A stretch of DNA of 64,000 nucleotides from assembly GCA_016868585.1 (NCBI GenBank), contig VGGR01000001.1:310001-374000 (forward strand), written 5' to 3'. The position numbers were made by a program, and so were the translations under genes. Shown here in pieces: positions 9,056 to 17,616 of this stretch; position 1 is the stretch's first letter; every line of letters starts with the position of its first letter. The stretch comes from Bacteroidota bacterium (GTDB lineage: Bacteria; Bacteroidota; Bacteroidia; Chitinophagales; Chitinophagaceae). The notes beneath the pieces were generated by a model. That model was given only the letters and a program-made list of their open reading frames with translations, was not told the DNA's origin and did no database searches.

Positions 9056-10006
9056 ATGATTCGCTGGAGATTTCAACTATTGATCATTGCTTTTCTCTTT
9101 GTAGCCGCTGGCTGCACCAAGAAGAAAAAAATCCTGCTTTCCGGAGAGGAACCCATAGCCATTACCGATTTTATCAGCTTTTTTATACCCCTTGCAAGAC
9201 CGCTGGTCATTTCGGATACGGTATTCACTACCAGTTTTCCGGATTCCTTGTCCATTAGTGTTCCTGTTTTGAAAAATATTGTACCTGATTCTATACTTGG
9301 TTCGCTGATCAATAAAAAAGAAAAATCACAATTTCATGCCCTTGGTAGCCTTGCAGTACCTGATGCGGAAACTTATACTTTAATTAGGCATACAAGTGGC
9401 AGTAAGCGCTTGGTTCTGGTGTTGGTCTTTGATAAAAAATCTGTTTTCCAGGCGGCTACAACATTCTTTTATCCTTTACCCAAAAAAGGCGTTCAACAGT
9501 CATTGTTAGTAGATCGAAAATTTTTATTCACGCTGCTTCAACTCAGAAAGAATGCAGATGCCACAGTCAGTGAGGGCAAAGCTGTTTATGCCTATAATGG
9601 AGCGGCCAAATTTTTCACATTGATCATGACCGATGCATTAGAGGATAGGGTAGGAGAGTTGATCAACCCCATTGATACCTTACCCACTATGCGTAAGTAT
9701 TCCGCTGATTACACGCAGGGAAAAATGAATTTAGTGTCTATACGTGACGGACGAAAACTGGACCGATTCACCTTTTTTATTCATTTTGAAAAAAGAAATG
9801 GAGATTGTAATGGGGAATTGAAAGGCGAAGCATTTTGGAAATCTCCGACCCAAGCAGAATACAGACAGGCAGGAGATCCCTGTGTACTACAATTTATTTT
9901 TACAAGCCATGGTGTTCGTTTGCAGGAACGAAGTTGTGGATCACAACGTGAGGCGGGATGTTTATTCGATGGTTCATTTGCGCGTAAAAAATCCCCGGCG
10001 GTCTAG
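9056..10006 (+). CDS. Hypothetical lipoprotein
   Basis: I do not recognise a domain. The 316-residue protein begins with a lipoprotein signal: MIRWRFQLLIIAFLFVAAGC, with the lipidated cysteine at residue 20 followed by a basic run TKKKK. The mature part alternates strands and short helices, carries several aromatic FF pairs, and has a cysteine-containing C-terminal third (NGDCNGE, GDPCVLQF, RSCGSQREAGC) with a basic tail ARKKS. The frame is open nine bases upstream to a TTG, but the ATG at 9056 gives the proper lipoprotein signal. It stands alone between divergent zip and convergent ispH. Confidence 0.8.
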   Translation: MIRWRFQLLIIAFLFVAAGCTKKKKILLSGEEPIAITDFISFFIPLARPLVISDTVFTTSFPDSLSISVPVLKNIVPDSILGSLINKKEKSQFHALGSLAVPDAETYTLIRHTSGSKRLVLVLVFDKKSVFQAATTFFYPLPKKGVQQSLLVDRKFLFTLLQLRKNADATVSEGKAVYAYNGAAKFFTLIMTDALEDRVGELINPIDTLPTMRKYSADYTQGKMNLVSIRDGRKLDRFTFFIHFEKRNGDCNGELKGEAFWKSPTQAEYRQAGDPCVLQFIFTSHGVRLQERSCGSQREAGCLFDGSFARKKSPAV

Positions 10007-10156
10007 GTTTTTTGGCAGGTTCTCACTTAAGAAGTGCCTACGAATTGCAGCAAAACATGGTTGGCATACCTAACGCCGGGTAATGAAAAATGGTATGCAA
10101 GACGTTTGCTTTGCATTCGATAGCATCCGAATGGCGGAGGAGTACTATAAGCTGCT

Positions 10157-11371
10157 TTACGCTTGATAGGATTTCAAAAGGGAATCAAGTGTGGCTGCCC
10201 CAGGCACCAAGGTTAACAAGCGTTCAATAACACCTTCCACCAATGCGTCCGGACATGAAGCTCCACTAGTTAACAGGATTTGCAGAGGCCTTTTGCCCGG
10301 TAAAAAATTCGAAGTCATTCTTTCGACCTGCGCATGTATGTCGTAATGCCTTATTGAATTTTCAGTGCCGATTTTCTGTGCATTTTCTATGTAATAGGTG
10401 GGTAGTTGTAATTCACATAATTCAACCAAATGAGAGGTATTGGAGGAGTTGTATCCCCCTACCACAATAACCAGATCGGCCGGGGTTAATAATAGTCCCC
10501 GAACAGCCGTTTGATTGTCCAGTGTGGCATAACAAAGTGTATCCCGGGTGTCAGCAATTAGGTCCTCCCTGTTTTCTTTTTCCAAAATTGTTTTTTTCAA
10601 AAAATCAGCAATGGCCTGTGTGTCGCTGGCCAACATAGTGGTTTGATTTACTACGCCAATGCGTTTAAGGTTTTCGGTTGGATCAAAGTTTGCTGAGCAC
10701 TGATTGTTGAAACTGGTGAAAAAATCAGTCATGGGTTTATCCCCCCGGATAAATTCGGCGAGTAATTTTGCCTCTTCCATGTCCTTAATTACCATAGCAG
10801 GTCCGTGTATGGCAGCATGTGAAAAGGTAGCTCTTGTTTCCTCATGGGTTGGCTGGCCATGAATAATTACGGTGAAATTCTTCTTTGCAATGGCTTCGCT
10901 GCGATTCCAAACTTTCTCAACAAAAGGACAGGTAGTATTGTAGGCTTCAGTTGTAATTCCTCGAGCGCGTAGTTGCATTTCAATTTCTAGTGTGGTGCCA
11001 AATGCGGGGATCAGCACAATATCCTCTTTATGCAGTTCTTCAAATGGGATGAGCGTACGCCCTGTTGTGTCTTGTAAAAAGCAGATCCCTCTTGCCTGCA
11101 GGTCAGCATTTACCTGTGGATTGTGAATCATTTCGCTCAGTAAAAAAATGCGTTTATCCGGATGTTGATCGAGGGTGCGGAAAGCAATTTCGATAGCATT
11201 TTCCACACCGTAACAAAATCCAAAATGTCTGGCAACTGAGATTTGAAGTGCCCCAAAATCAAGTAGTGTAGGGGTGAAGTCCTTTTTCATCCTATCCTGC
11301 TCTTTTCGTTTTTTCTTGATCGCACTAATCAGTGGACTACGATAAATGATCGGCACGTCAAAGCTTTTCAT
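10157..11371 (-). CDS. ispH: 4-hydroxy-3-methylbut-2-enyl diphosphate reductase
   Basis: IspH makes IPP and DMAPP in the last step of the MEP isoprenoid pathway. The three cysteines that hold its [4Fe-4S] cluster are seen in HFGFCYGVEN, NTTCPFVEK and SGASCPDALV; IIHGQPTHEETRAT is the substrate-binding block. At about 404 residues it is longer than the E. coli enzyme (316) because of an N-terminal extension (MKSFDVPIIYRSPLISAIKK) and internal insertions, the form I know from Bacteroidota. The frame stays open a further 49 codons, but that would run into the divergent GH13 gene; the MKSF start also sits four bases after a TATCTTTG promoter box. Confidence 0.93.
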   Translation of the reverse strand: MKSFDVPIIYRSPLISAIKKKRKEQDRMKKDFTPTLLDFGALQISVARHFGFCYGVENAIEIAFRTLDQHPDKRIFLLSEMIHNPQVNADLQARGICFLQDTTGRTLIPFEELHKEDIVLIPAFGTTLEIEMQLRARGITTEAYNTTCPFVEKVWNRSEAIAKKNFTVIIHGQPTHEETRATFSHAAIHGPAMVIKDMEEAKLLAEFIRGDKPMTDFFTSFNNQCSANFDPTENLKRIGVVNQTTMLASDTQAIADFLKKTILEKENREDLIADTRDTLCYATLDNQTAVRGLLLTPADLVIVVGGYNSSNTSHLVELCELQLPTYYIENAQKIGTENSIRHYDIHAQVERMTSNFLPGKRPLQILLTSGASCPDALVEGVIERLLTLVPGAATLDSLLKSYQA

Positions 11372-11420
11372 GTCGCAAAGATAGGGTCCCTCTTTTTTGT
11401 ATATTGCTAAAAATAACGCC

Positions 11421-12806
11421 ATGAATTTGCGCTTGTTTGCATTTGTGTTTTCGCTCTCCTTGATGTCTTGCAAGCTCATGCCAAGTCGGGAGGATGTATC
11501 AGAAAAATCAATCAGCATGAATGGACCATTTGTGGCCCCAGATTGGGTAAAGCAAACAACAATTTATGAGGTAAATCTCAGACAATATACCGCTGATGGC
11601 ACCATTCTTGCGTTTATGCAAGAACTGCCTCGCTTACATGAATTAGGAGTCGAAACATTGTGGTTTATGCCGCTGACGCCCATCGCCAAGCAAAACAGAA
11701 AAGGCGGATTAGGAAGTTATTATGCCTGCTCGGATTATGTTAGTATCAATCCTGAGTTCGGAACCGAAGCGGACTTCAAACAGCTGGTAGCAAAAGCGCA
11801 TGAAATGGGTTTTAAAATTATCATTGACTGGGTGGCCAATCATACCGGTTGGGATCACCAATGGACCAAACAATTCCCTGAATATTATTTGAAGGATACG
11901 GCAACGGGTACCTTTAAAATTGCCTCTGGCATGGGCGATATCATTGAGTTGGATTTTTCTAATCCTGCACTACGCCGCGCCATGATTGATGCGATGAAAT
12001 TTTGGGTCACCAATTTTGATATTGATGGATTTCGCTGTGATTTGGCTTTTTGGGTAGAAGTAGAATTTTGGAAAGAAGCCCGTGCAGAATTAGCTCAACT
12101 AAAGCCATTATTTTGGTTTGGGGAGTACGATCAATTGGAGAGGCCGGAGTATGGTCAGGCATTTGATGCGAGTTATACCTGGACCTGGATGCACCGGGCA
12201 AAGGATTTTTACCAACAACAATGGCCCATTGATTCCTTATACGCCGTATTGAATGAATACGATAAAGCTGAAAACCCTACGCTCAACGTTTGGTTTACTA
12301 CCAATCACGATGAAAATAGTTGGCATGGGACTGAGTACCAAAAGTATGGTGAAATGGCGCCTGCGTTAGCCGTGTTTAGTCTAACATGGAATGGAGTTCC
12401 CTTGATTTATTCGGGGCAAGAGATAGGAAACAGAAAACCTGTACTTTTTTTTGATAAAGATTTATTCGAAAAAGGACCTGATGCTGAATATTTGAAGTTG
12501 TTCTATTCTACATTGATCCAATTGAAAAAAAAGCATCCAGCCCTAAGGACCGGTGACCCATCTTGTAGAACATACCGAATAAAAACTACTGCTCCTGATC
12601 AGGTAGTTGCTTACCTGCGAAAACAAGGGGAAAAGGAAGTGCTGGTCATTTTGAACCTATCCGGCCAAAACGATTTACATTTTGACCTGATAGATCCACT
12701 GATTGATGGGATGTATCAAAATACGTTTTCAGGTGCAGCTAATGAGTTCAAACCCGGCACTCCATTTGAAATGCAGGCTTGGGAATATTTAGTTTACAAT
12801 AAATAG
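11421..12806 (+). CDS. GH13 alpha-amylase family lipoprotein
   Basis: This 461-residue glycoside hydrolase should act on alpha-1,4-glucans or oligosaccharides at the periplasmic or cell-surface side of a membrane. The N-terminus is a lipoprotein signal with lipobox SLMSC (Cys17). The (beta/alpha)8 barrel has region I DWVANHTG, region II GFRCDLA with nucleophile Asp207, region III FWFGEYDQ with acid/base Glu235, and region IV TTNHDENS with Asp297. A short beta-sheet C domain follows. I chose the ATG at 11421 over an upstream TTG because it begins the lipoprotein signal. No susCD-type genes flank it, so it is outside a typical utilisation locus. Its stop abuts the stop of the convergent degQ. 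Confidence 0.92.
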   Translation: MNLRLFAFVFSLSLMSCKLMPSREDVSEKSISMNGPFVAPDWVKQTTIYEVNLRQYTADGTILAFMQELPRLHELGVETLWFMPLTPIAKQNRKGGLGSYYACSDYVSINPEFGTEADFKQLVAKAHEMGFKIIIDWVANHTGWDHQWTKQFPEYYLKDTATGTFKIASGMGDIIELDFSNPALRRAMIDAMKFWVTNFDIDGFRCDLAFWVEVEFWKEARAELAQLKPLFWFGEYDQLERPEYGQAFDASYTWTWMHRAKDFYQQQWPIDSLYAVLNEYDKAENPTLNVWFTTNHDENSWHGTEYQKYGEMAPALAVFSLTWNGVPLIYSGQEIGNRKPVLFFDKDLFEKGPDAEYLKLFYSTLIQLKKKHPALRTGDPSCRTYRIKTTAPDQVVAYLRKQGEKEVLVILNLSGQNDLHFDLIDPLIDGMYQNTFSGAANEFKPGTPFEMQAWEYLVYNK

Positions 12807-14297
12807 TTATTCCTCCCCCTGGGCAAGCATCACTGGGTACCGATAAAGGCCCTCGTAACCGTCATAAAATCCTTCCAAATTTAGGCTCTCACTACGCGTT
12901 GAGGCAATTGCTCTGCTTAGCTCATCGATCGTTTTTACTTGGGCGCCATTAACGCTGATTATAATAAATTCCTCCTGCATTCTTGTTCTGCTGAGCGGGC
13001 CACCTTTTAGAATACGCTTAACCCGAATGCCGCCTTCAGCCTCATTACGCAGCGCTACTTTTTTATCGGCATTTTCCAGTTCGGCTCCAAGCAATTCGCC
13101 CAACGAATTCGCGACGATATTTTCAAAATTACTTTGATCTGCTTTTAACGTAGCAGTTGTAGTGTATTCTTTCCCGTCTCTCTTGTAAAGAATTGAAATT
13201 TTTTCACCCGCGTTTAGTGAAGCTATGGTGCCCTGTAGTTCACTCCAGGATGTGATGGGAACTTCATTTATTTTTTTTATGATATCTCCTTTTTTCAGCC
13301 CTGCCGTAGCTGCAGCACCATCGGGAGCTATCGTACCCACGTAAGCGCCATCCGTGGCATTTATATGTCGGCCATCAGACATAATCCCCAAATAGGGTCT
13401 TTTTACATCTCCAAACTTTATGAGATCATTTACTATTTTTTTAGCGAGGTTGATTGGAATGGCAAATGAATACCCGGCATAGGTTCCTGTAGGAGCATAA
13501 ATAGCAGAGTTGATGCCAATCAACTGTCCGTCTGTGGTGATTAAAGCGCCACCACTGTTTCCTTGATTTACGGCCGCGTCAGTTTGAATGAAGGACTCAA
13601 TAGGTGTTTGGCTTTGACGTCCGTTTACACCAATGGAACGGCCTTTTGCACTGACTATCCCAGCTGTCACGGTTGTTTCAAGCGTGAGGGGGTAGCCTAT
13701 GGCCAATACCCATTGTCCCAGTTTTACAATGTCAGAATTTCCATAAATCAGATAGGGGAAACCGGTGCCGTCGATTTTTAACACCGCAATATCACTGCTG
13801 GGGTCTTTCCCAATCACTTTTGCTTTATATGTCTTTTTATCATTTAAGGTAACGTTGATTTCCTCTGCTATACCGGTTCCTCCGTCAGAAATTACGTGGT
13901 TGTTGGTAACGATGTAGCCATCGTCACTAATGAGTACTCCACTTCCGGACGCACGTTGCTCCGGTTGTATTTGGGGAAAATTGAAAAATTGATCAAAAAA
14001 ATCGTCAAACATCCCCCCCCGATTACGAGGCAATTGATTGGTGATTTTTTTGGCAGGGATTTTAGTTTTAATATGCACCACTGCCGGAACAGCAGCTTGA
14101 GCTGCCTTAGTGAAATCGGTTGTTTCTGCACCCGGGGCTGCATTGAAGAAACCAGCATAATTAGAAGGAGTGTTTCCATCCGCAGATTGTGCAAGCGTTG
14201 CAACTTGAGGATTAGCAAATTTTCCATATAGCCAAACACTACTAACTGATGTAACTGAGCTGATTCCGATTATCAGCATTACTTGTTTCCATTTCAT
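12807..14297 (-). CDS. DegP/DegQ-type periplasmic serine protease (HtrA family)
   Basis: This envelope protease degrades or refolds damaged proteins. Counting from the chosen start MKWKQ (496 residues), an N-terminal hydrophobic segment is followed by a trypsin-like domain with His134 (VTNNHVIS), Asp169 (SSDIAVLKI) and Ser248 (NQGNSGGAL), then two PDZ domains (about 300-390 and 410-490), the first with YLGI and GAAATAGLKKGDII. The frame extends 17 codons further upstream, but that adds only charged residues ahead of the export signal. A glycine/phenylalanine LA loop (GGMFDDFFDQFF) is typical of Bacteroidota HtrA. It is a single gene. Confidence 0.93.
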   Translation of the reverse strand: MKWKQVMLIIGISSVTSVSSVWLYGKFANPQVATLAQSADGNTPSNYAGFFNAAPGAETTDFTKAAQAAVPAVVHIKTKIPAKKITNQLPRNRGGMFDDFFDQFFNFPQIQPEQRASGSGVLISDDGYIVTNNHVISDGGTGIAEEINVTLNDKKTYKAKVIGKDPSSDIAVLKIDGTGFPYLIYGNSDIVKLGQWVLAIGYPLTLETTVTAGIVSAKGRSIGVNGRQSQTPIESFIQTDAAVNQGNSGGALITTDGQLIGINSAIYAPTGTYAGYSFAIPINLAKKIVNDLIKFGDVKRPYLGIMSDGRHINATDGAYVGTIAPDGAAATAGLKKGDIIKKINEVPITSWSELQGTIASLNAGEKISILYKRDGKEYTTTATLKADQSNFENIVANSLGELLGAELENADKKVALRNEAEGGIRVKRILKGGPLSRTRMQEEFIIISVNGAQVKTIDELSRAIASTRSESLNLEGFYDGYEGLYRYPVMLAQGEE

Positions 14298-14370
14298 AGG
14301 TAGAAAACGATTTATTGAGCGTGAACAAATTTTATGCTTAGTTCGCAAAATAACAAACTATCAGTCTGCC

Positions 14371-15393
14371 TCACCGGGTGGGATGCCAGTTTAACATTTT
14401 TTTGTTCAAAAAAGCTAAAGTGTTGACCCCATCTGCATAATCTAACAAAGAAGGGTGCTGGCTTTGCCCAAAGGGCAAATAACCCCTGCCCACTACTGCT
14501 TGAACGTCCGGGTGTGCTTTTAGTTCAAGGGCCAAGGTCTCTGCATTTTCCACAAACGCATAATTAAGCTGACTGACAGGAGCAAAACAATTTTTTTCTT
14601 CAACCAGCAAAATAGAGCCGTTGGTCATATAGAATTGTTTATTCAGTATATACAACGCCAAATTGTAGTCGTAATTGTTTTTGTATTTGTGAAAATCTGA
14701 CAGCCAATTATATTTCTTGAAAACCTCTAATAGTGGGATAAAGTTGAAATCTGATGGTAGGTAAAGTTTAGTAACATTTCTGCACCCTAAGCCAAAGTAT
14801 AGATGAACGTCCATGGCTAACTGTTCCAGTTCTTCCACAGTTTCATTGCCCTGTAAAACGCCAACCGTGGTTTTGTGCTTGCGAATGATATGGGGGTACC
14901 TGCTAAAGTAATAATTGAAGTATCGGGAGGAATTGTTGCTCCCCGTAGCTATGTAAGCGTTACATCCAATCAAGCGCTCTGCCAGCTGATGGGTAATGCT
15001 CAAGGAAGGGGCCCATTCGCTGAGTTTATTTAATAAGTGGGCAAACAATATCTTATCCTTTGATGAAAGTTTTATTTGCGCACTATTACCAGTTATAAAA
15101 ACACATAGCCAATCATGAAACCCCACCAAAGGGATGTTGCCGGCCATCACCAGTCCCACTAGTTGGGGATTGGTTTGTTCACTGGGTACTTGCGCAGTAG
15201 CTGTCCAGCCTGTTAAAGCTTCTTCAGTAAGCCAATTTTTGGCAATGGAATCTATTGCAGTGCTCAAAAAAGAGGGGATAAACCACCCGTTCTCACGCGA
15301 TGCTCTCTCCTGAGCAGCTAGCCAGTCCGGTTCCTGACTTTGCATATAACTGCCTAGTCGAGCAAGTAAAGAAATTCGGTCTTGTAATTTCAC
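14371..15393 (-). CDS. Acyl-CoA reductase-like protein (LuxC family)
   Basis: The 340-residue protein resembles LuxC, which reduces acyl-CoA or acyl groups to aldehydes with NAD(P)H. GLVMAGNIPLVGFHDWL is the aldehyde-dehydrogenase-fold nucleotide region, QIKLSSKDKIL the acyl pocket side, and FGLGCRNVTKLYLP holds the probable catalytic cysteine. It is shorter than luminescence LuxC (about 480 residues). No luciferase or luxE/luxD genes are nearby, so a role in light production is not implied; aldehyde or alcohol lipid metabolism is more likely. It is divergent from the ferredoxin gene, with 55 bases between the starts. Confidence 0.8.
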   Translation of the reverse strand: MKLQDRISLLARLGSYMQSQEPDWLAAQERASRENGWFIPSFLSTAIDSIAKNWLTEEALTGWTATAQVPSEQTNPQLVGLVMAGNIPLVGFHDWLCVFITGNSAQIKLSSKDKILFAHLLNKLSEWAPSLSITHQLAERLIGCNAYIATGSNNSSRYFNYYFSRYPHIIRKHKTTVGVLQGNETVEELEQLAMDVHLYFGLGCRNVTKLYLPSDFNFIPLLEVFKKYNWLSDFHKYKNNYDYNLALYILNKQFYMTNGSILLVEEKNCFAPVSQLNYAFVENAETLALELKAHPDVQAVVGRGYLPFGQSQHPSLLDYADGVNTLAFLNKKMLNWHPTR

Positions 15394-15411
15394 GCTGGTC
15401 CGTTAAATTTG
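15382..15411 (+). promoter_or_regulatory. Promoter for the ferredoxin-ddl-PASTA genes
   Basis: TTG at 15382-15384, a 19-base spacer and TAAATTTG at 15404-15411 fit the Bacteroidota consensus. A second box, TAATTTTG on the minus strand at 15419-15426, probably serves the divergent LuxC-like gene. Confidence 0.55.
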
Positions 15412-15448
15412 TAGGGCACAAAATTACTCCACAACTAATTACTATTTT

Positions 15449-15796
15449 ATGGCAATAAAGATTACTGAAGAATGTATCAATTGCGGTGCTTGTGAGCCAG
15501 AATGCCCGAACAATGCCATTTATGAGGGCGGAGTAGAATGGGCTATTGCAGACGGTACTACGGTGAAAGGAAGTTTTGTTTTAATGGATGGGACAGCGGT
15601 TGAAGCCCACCAAAAGAACGCTCCTATTGCCGAAGATGCTTACTACATATCCCCGAATAAATGCACAGAGTGTCAGGGATTCCATGAGGAGCCACAATGT
15701 GCTGCTGTTTGTCCGGTTGACTGTTGTATTCCTGACGAACTCTATCGTGAAACTGTAGAGGAGTTGCTTAGCAAGAAAGATAAACTTCATATCTAG
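15449..15796 (+). CDS. Dicluster [4Fe-4S] ferredoxin
   Basis: This 115-residue soluble electron carrier has two cluster motifs: CINCGACEPEC followed by P, and a second motif with the spacing CTEC-x8-C-x3-C (ending CAAVCPVDCC). The longer second loop marks the Alvin/Azotobacter-type ferredoxins rather than clostridial ones. An insertion of about 40 residues separates the motifs. It lies 8 bases before ddl on the same strand and opposite an acyl-CoA reductase-like gene. Its redox partner is not evident; a link with the divergent reductase is only inference. Confidence 0.93.
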   Translation: MAIKITEECINCGACEPECPNNAIYEGGVEWAIADGTTVKGSFVLMDGTAVEAHQKNAPIAEDAYYISPNKCTECQGFHEEPQCAAVCPVDCCIPDELYRETVEELLSKKDKLHI

Positions 15797-15804
15797 TTAG
15801 CCGC

Positions 15805-16809
15805 ATGTCGCTCATCCATATTGCACTGGTAACAGGCGGCTATTCAGGGGAGTCCGTCATTTCATATCGGACTGCTCGTACTATCCAGCAACAGCTGAAC
15901 CCCGCTAAGTATAAAACCTATTGGATCGATATCACTCAAGAAGGGTGGTATTATCAGGATGAAACTGGGCATCGCTGGCCTGTCGATAAAAATGATTTTA
16001 CGGTATTACTTTCAGACAGCAGGTTAGTTTTTGATGTTGCATTTGTTGCTTTGCACGGGACCCCTGGTGAGGATGGAAAGTTGCCAGGTTATTTTGAAAT
16101 GATTGGGTTGCCCTACACATGCTGCAATGCTTTAACTTCTGCCGTCACATTCAATAAAAGAGTGGCAACAGCTTTTGCCGGTGCGGCCGGAATTCCGGTA
16201 GCAAAATCTGTATTGTTGATTCGCGGTGATGAAATGGATTGGGAAAAAAGTGTATCGTCACTTCAATTACCTGTTTTTGTGAAACCCAATAACGGAGGGT
16301 CCAGTATTGGCATGTCTAAAGTGGATCAACCAGGCGCTGCGTTTTATAAAGCAATTGAAAAGGCCTTTCAAGAGGATGCTCAGGTTTTAGTTGAGGAAAT
16401 GATTCCGGGAAGAGAGTTTACCGTTGGAGTGTTCAAGGGGGGCGGGGCTATCACGGTATTGCCCATTACTGAAGTTAGCGCTAACCCAGATATGCCCTTT
16501 TTTGATTTTGAGGCAAAATACCAGGGCAAATCAACTGAAATCACTCCAGCAATAATTCCAACTACATGGGCTGATCAACTAATTTCAATGGCCAAGCATG
16601 TTTATCAGACTTTTCAATGTAGGGGAGTTGTTCGCATTGACTTTATATACCATGAAAAGGAACAATGTCCATATCTGCTTGAACTAAATTCAATACCAGG
16701 ACAAAGTGACGCCAGTATTATACCACAGCAAGTAAGAACTATGGGGTGGGCCTTAGCTACTTTTTACGATCAATTAGTAACAGATTGCCTAACAAATCAA
16801 CAGAGATAG
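15805..16809 (+). CDS. ddl: D-alanine--D-alanine ligase
   Basis: Ddl joins two D-alanines with ATP in the cytoplasm to make the peptidoglycan dipeptide terminus. The 334-residue ATP-grasp protein has VTGGYSGE near the start, ALHGTPGEDGKLPGYFE, the ATP-binding FVKPNNGGSSIGMSKV, VEEMIPGREFTVGVF and the metal-binding LLELNSIPGQS close to the C-terminus. Key residues (H of ALHG, the glycine-rich loop, E and N of ELNS) are present. The PASTA-domain gene follows after 9 bases, so peptidoglycan precursor synthesis and a muropeptide-binding-type protein are adjacent. Confidence 0.96.
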   Translation: MSLIHIALVTGGYSGESVISYRTARTIQQQLNPAKYKTYWIDITQEGWYYQDETGHRWPVDKNDFTVLLSDSRLVFDVAFVALHGTPGEDGKLPGYFEMIGLPYTCCNALTSAVTFNKRVATAFAGAAGIPVAKSVLLIRGDEMDWEKSVSSLQLPVFVKPNNGGSSIGMSKVDQPGAAFYKAIEKAFQEDAQVLVEEMIPGREFTVGVFKGGGAITVLPITEVSANPDMPFFDFEAKYQGKSTEITPAIIPTTWADQLISMAKHVYQTFQCRGVVRIDFIYHEKEQCPYLLELNSIPGQSDASIIPQQVRTMGWALATFYDQLVTDCLTNQQR

Positions 16810-16818
16810 GTAAAGGGT

Positions 16819-17610
16819 ATGTTTGATTTTATCACCAAAAGATCATTATGGGTAAACCTTGTTGCGGGGGTTGTTGTGGCTATTCTTTTGTTCGGACTTT
16901 TTTTATTCTCGTTGGAGTGGCTAACGGACCAGCGGAAAATTGCTACTGTCCCCTCCTTAGCCGGGAAAAGTTTGGAGGAAGCAAAAAGTATACTTGATAG
17001 CAGTGGTTTTGATTGGAAAGTACAGGACTCTGTATACGTTGATTCAATTCCTCCGTTACAAATAGTCAAACAATTTCCAGATGCAGATGAAGTTGTAAAA
17101 GCCAATCGTACCATTTTATTAATTATACGAAGTGTGGAACCTCCATTGGTGGAGATGCCAAATTTGATAGGATACAGCTTTAGAAATGCGGAGGTGGTTT
17201 TAAATACAACGGATTTGCGAGTGAAGGATACATTGTTCAGGCCTGATTTTGCCCGAAATGCTGTGCTGGAGCAGTGGTATAATGGGCAGCAAATAGTTCC
17301 TGGAACTAAAATTAAGAAGGGTAGTGGCATTACGTTGGTGTTGGGAGATGGAGTAGGCAATCAGCCTATATTGGTGCCGGCCCTTATTGGTATGAATTTT
17401 ATGGATGCTAAAGCACTGCTGGAAAGTATAGGGCTTTCTTTTGGGGCAATTGTAGTAGAATCAGGAGTTCAGGATACTACAGCAGCTTGGATCTTTAAGC
17501 AAAATCCCCAAACGTTGGACGAGGACAAAGTAGCTCAAACGATTCGTCCAGGTCAATTGATAGACATTTGGTTGCAGGAGCTTCGTCCGCGTATGGACTC
17601 CATTCGGTAG
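16819..17610 (+). CDS. PASTA domain-containing membrane protein
   Basis: The 263-residue protein has a short cytoplasmic N-terminus (MFDFITKRSLW), one membrane segment (about residues 11-31) and three PASTA repeats outside: VPSLAGKSLEEAKSIL, MPNLIGYSFRNAEVVL and VPALIGMNFMDAKALL. PASTA domains bind peptidoglycan-related ligands in PBPs and Ser/Thr kinases; here no kinase or transpeptidase domain is attached. It follows ddl by 9 bases and probably acts at the cell wall. The precise role is unknown. The convergent TonB-receptor gene ends 6 bases after its stop. Confidence 0.88.
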   Translation: MFDFITKRSLWVNLVAGVVVAILLFGLFLFSLEWLTDQRKIATVPSLAGKSLEEAKSILDSSGFDWKVQDSVYVDSIPPLQIVKQFPDADEVVKANRTILLIIRSVEPPLVEMPNLIGYSFRNAEVVLNTTDLRVKDTLFRPDFARNAVLEQWYNGQQIVPGTKIKKGSGITLVLGDGVGNQPILVPALIGMNFMDAKALLESIGLSFGAIVVESGVQDTTAAWIFKQNPQTLDEDKVAQTIRPGQLIDIWLQELRPRMDSIR

Positions 17611-17616
17611 TGGGTA

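Noticed and set aside
10083..10166. A 27-codon frame between the lipoprotein gene and ispH
   Set aside because: No promoter, no family likeness, and it overlaps the ispH stop; chance is likely.
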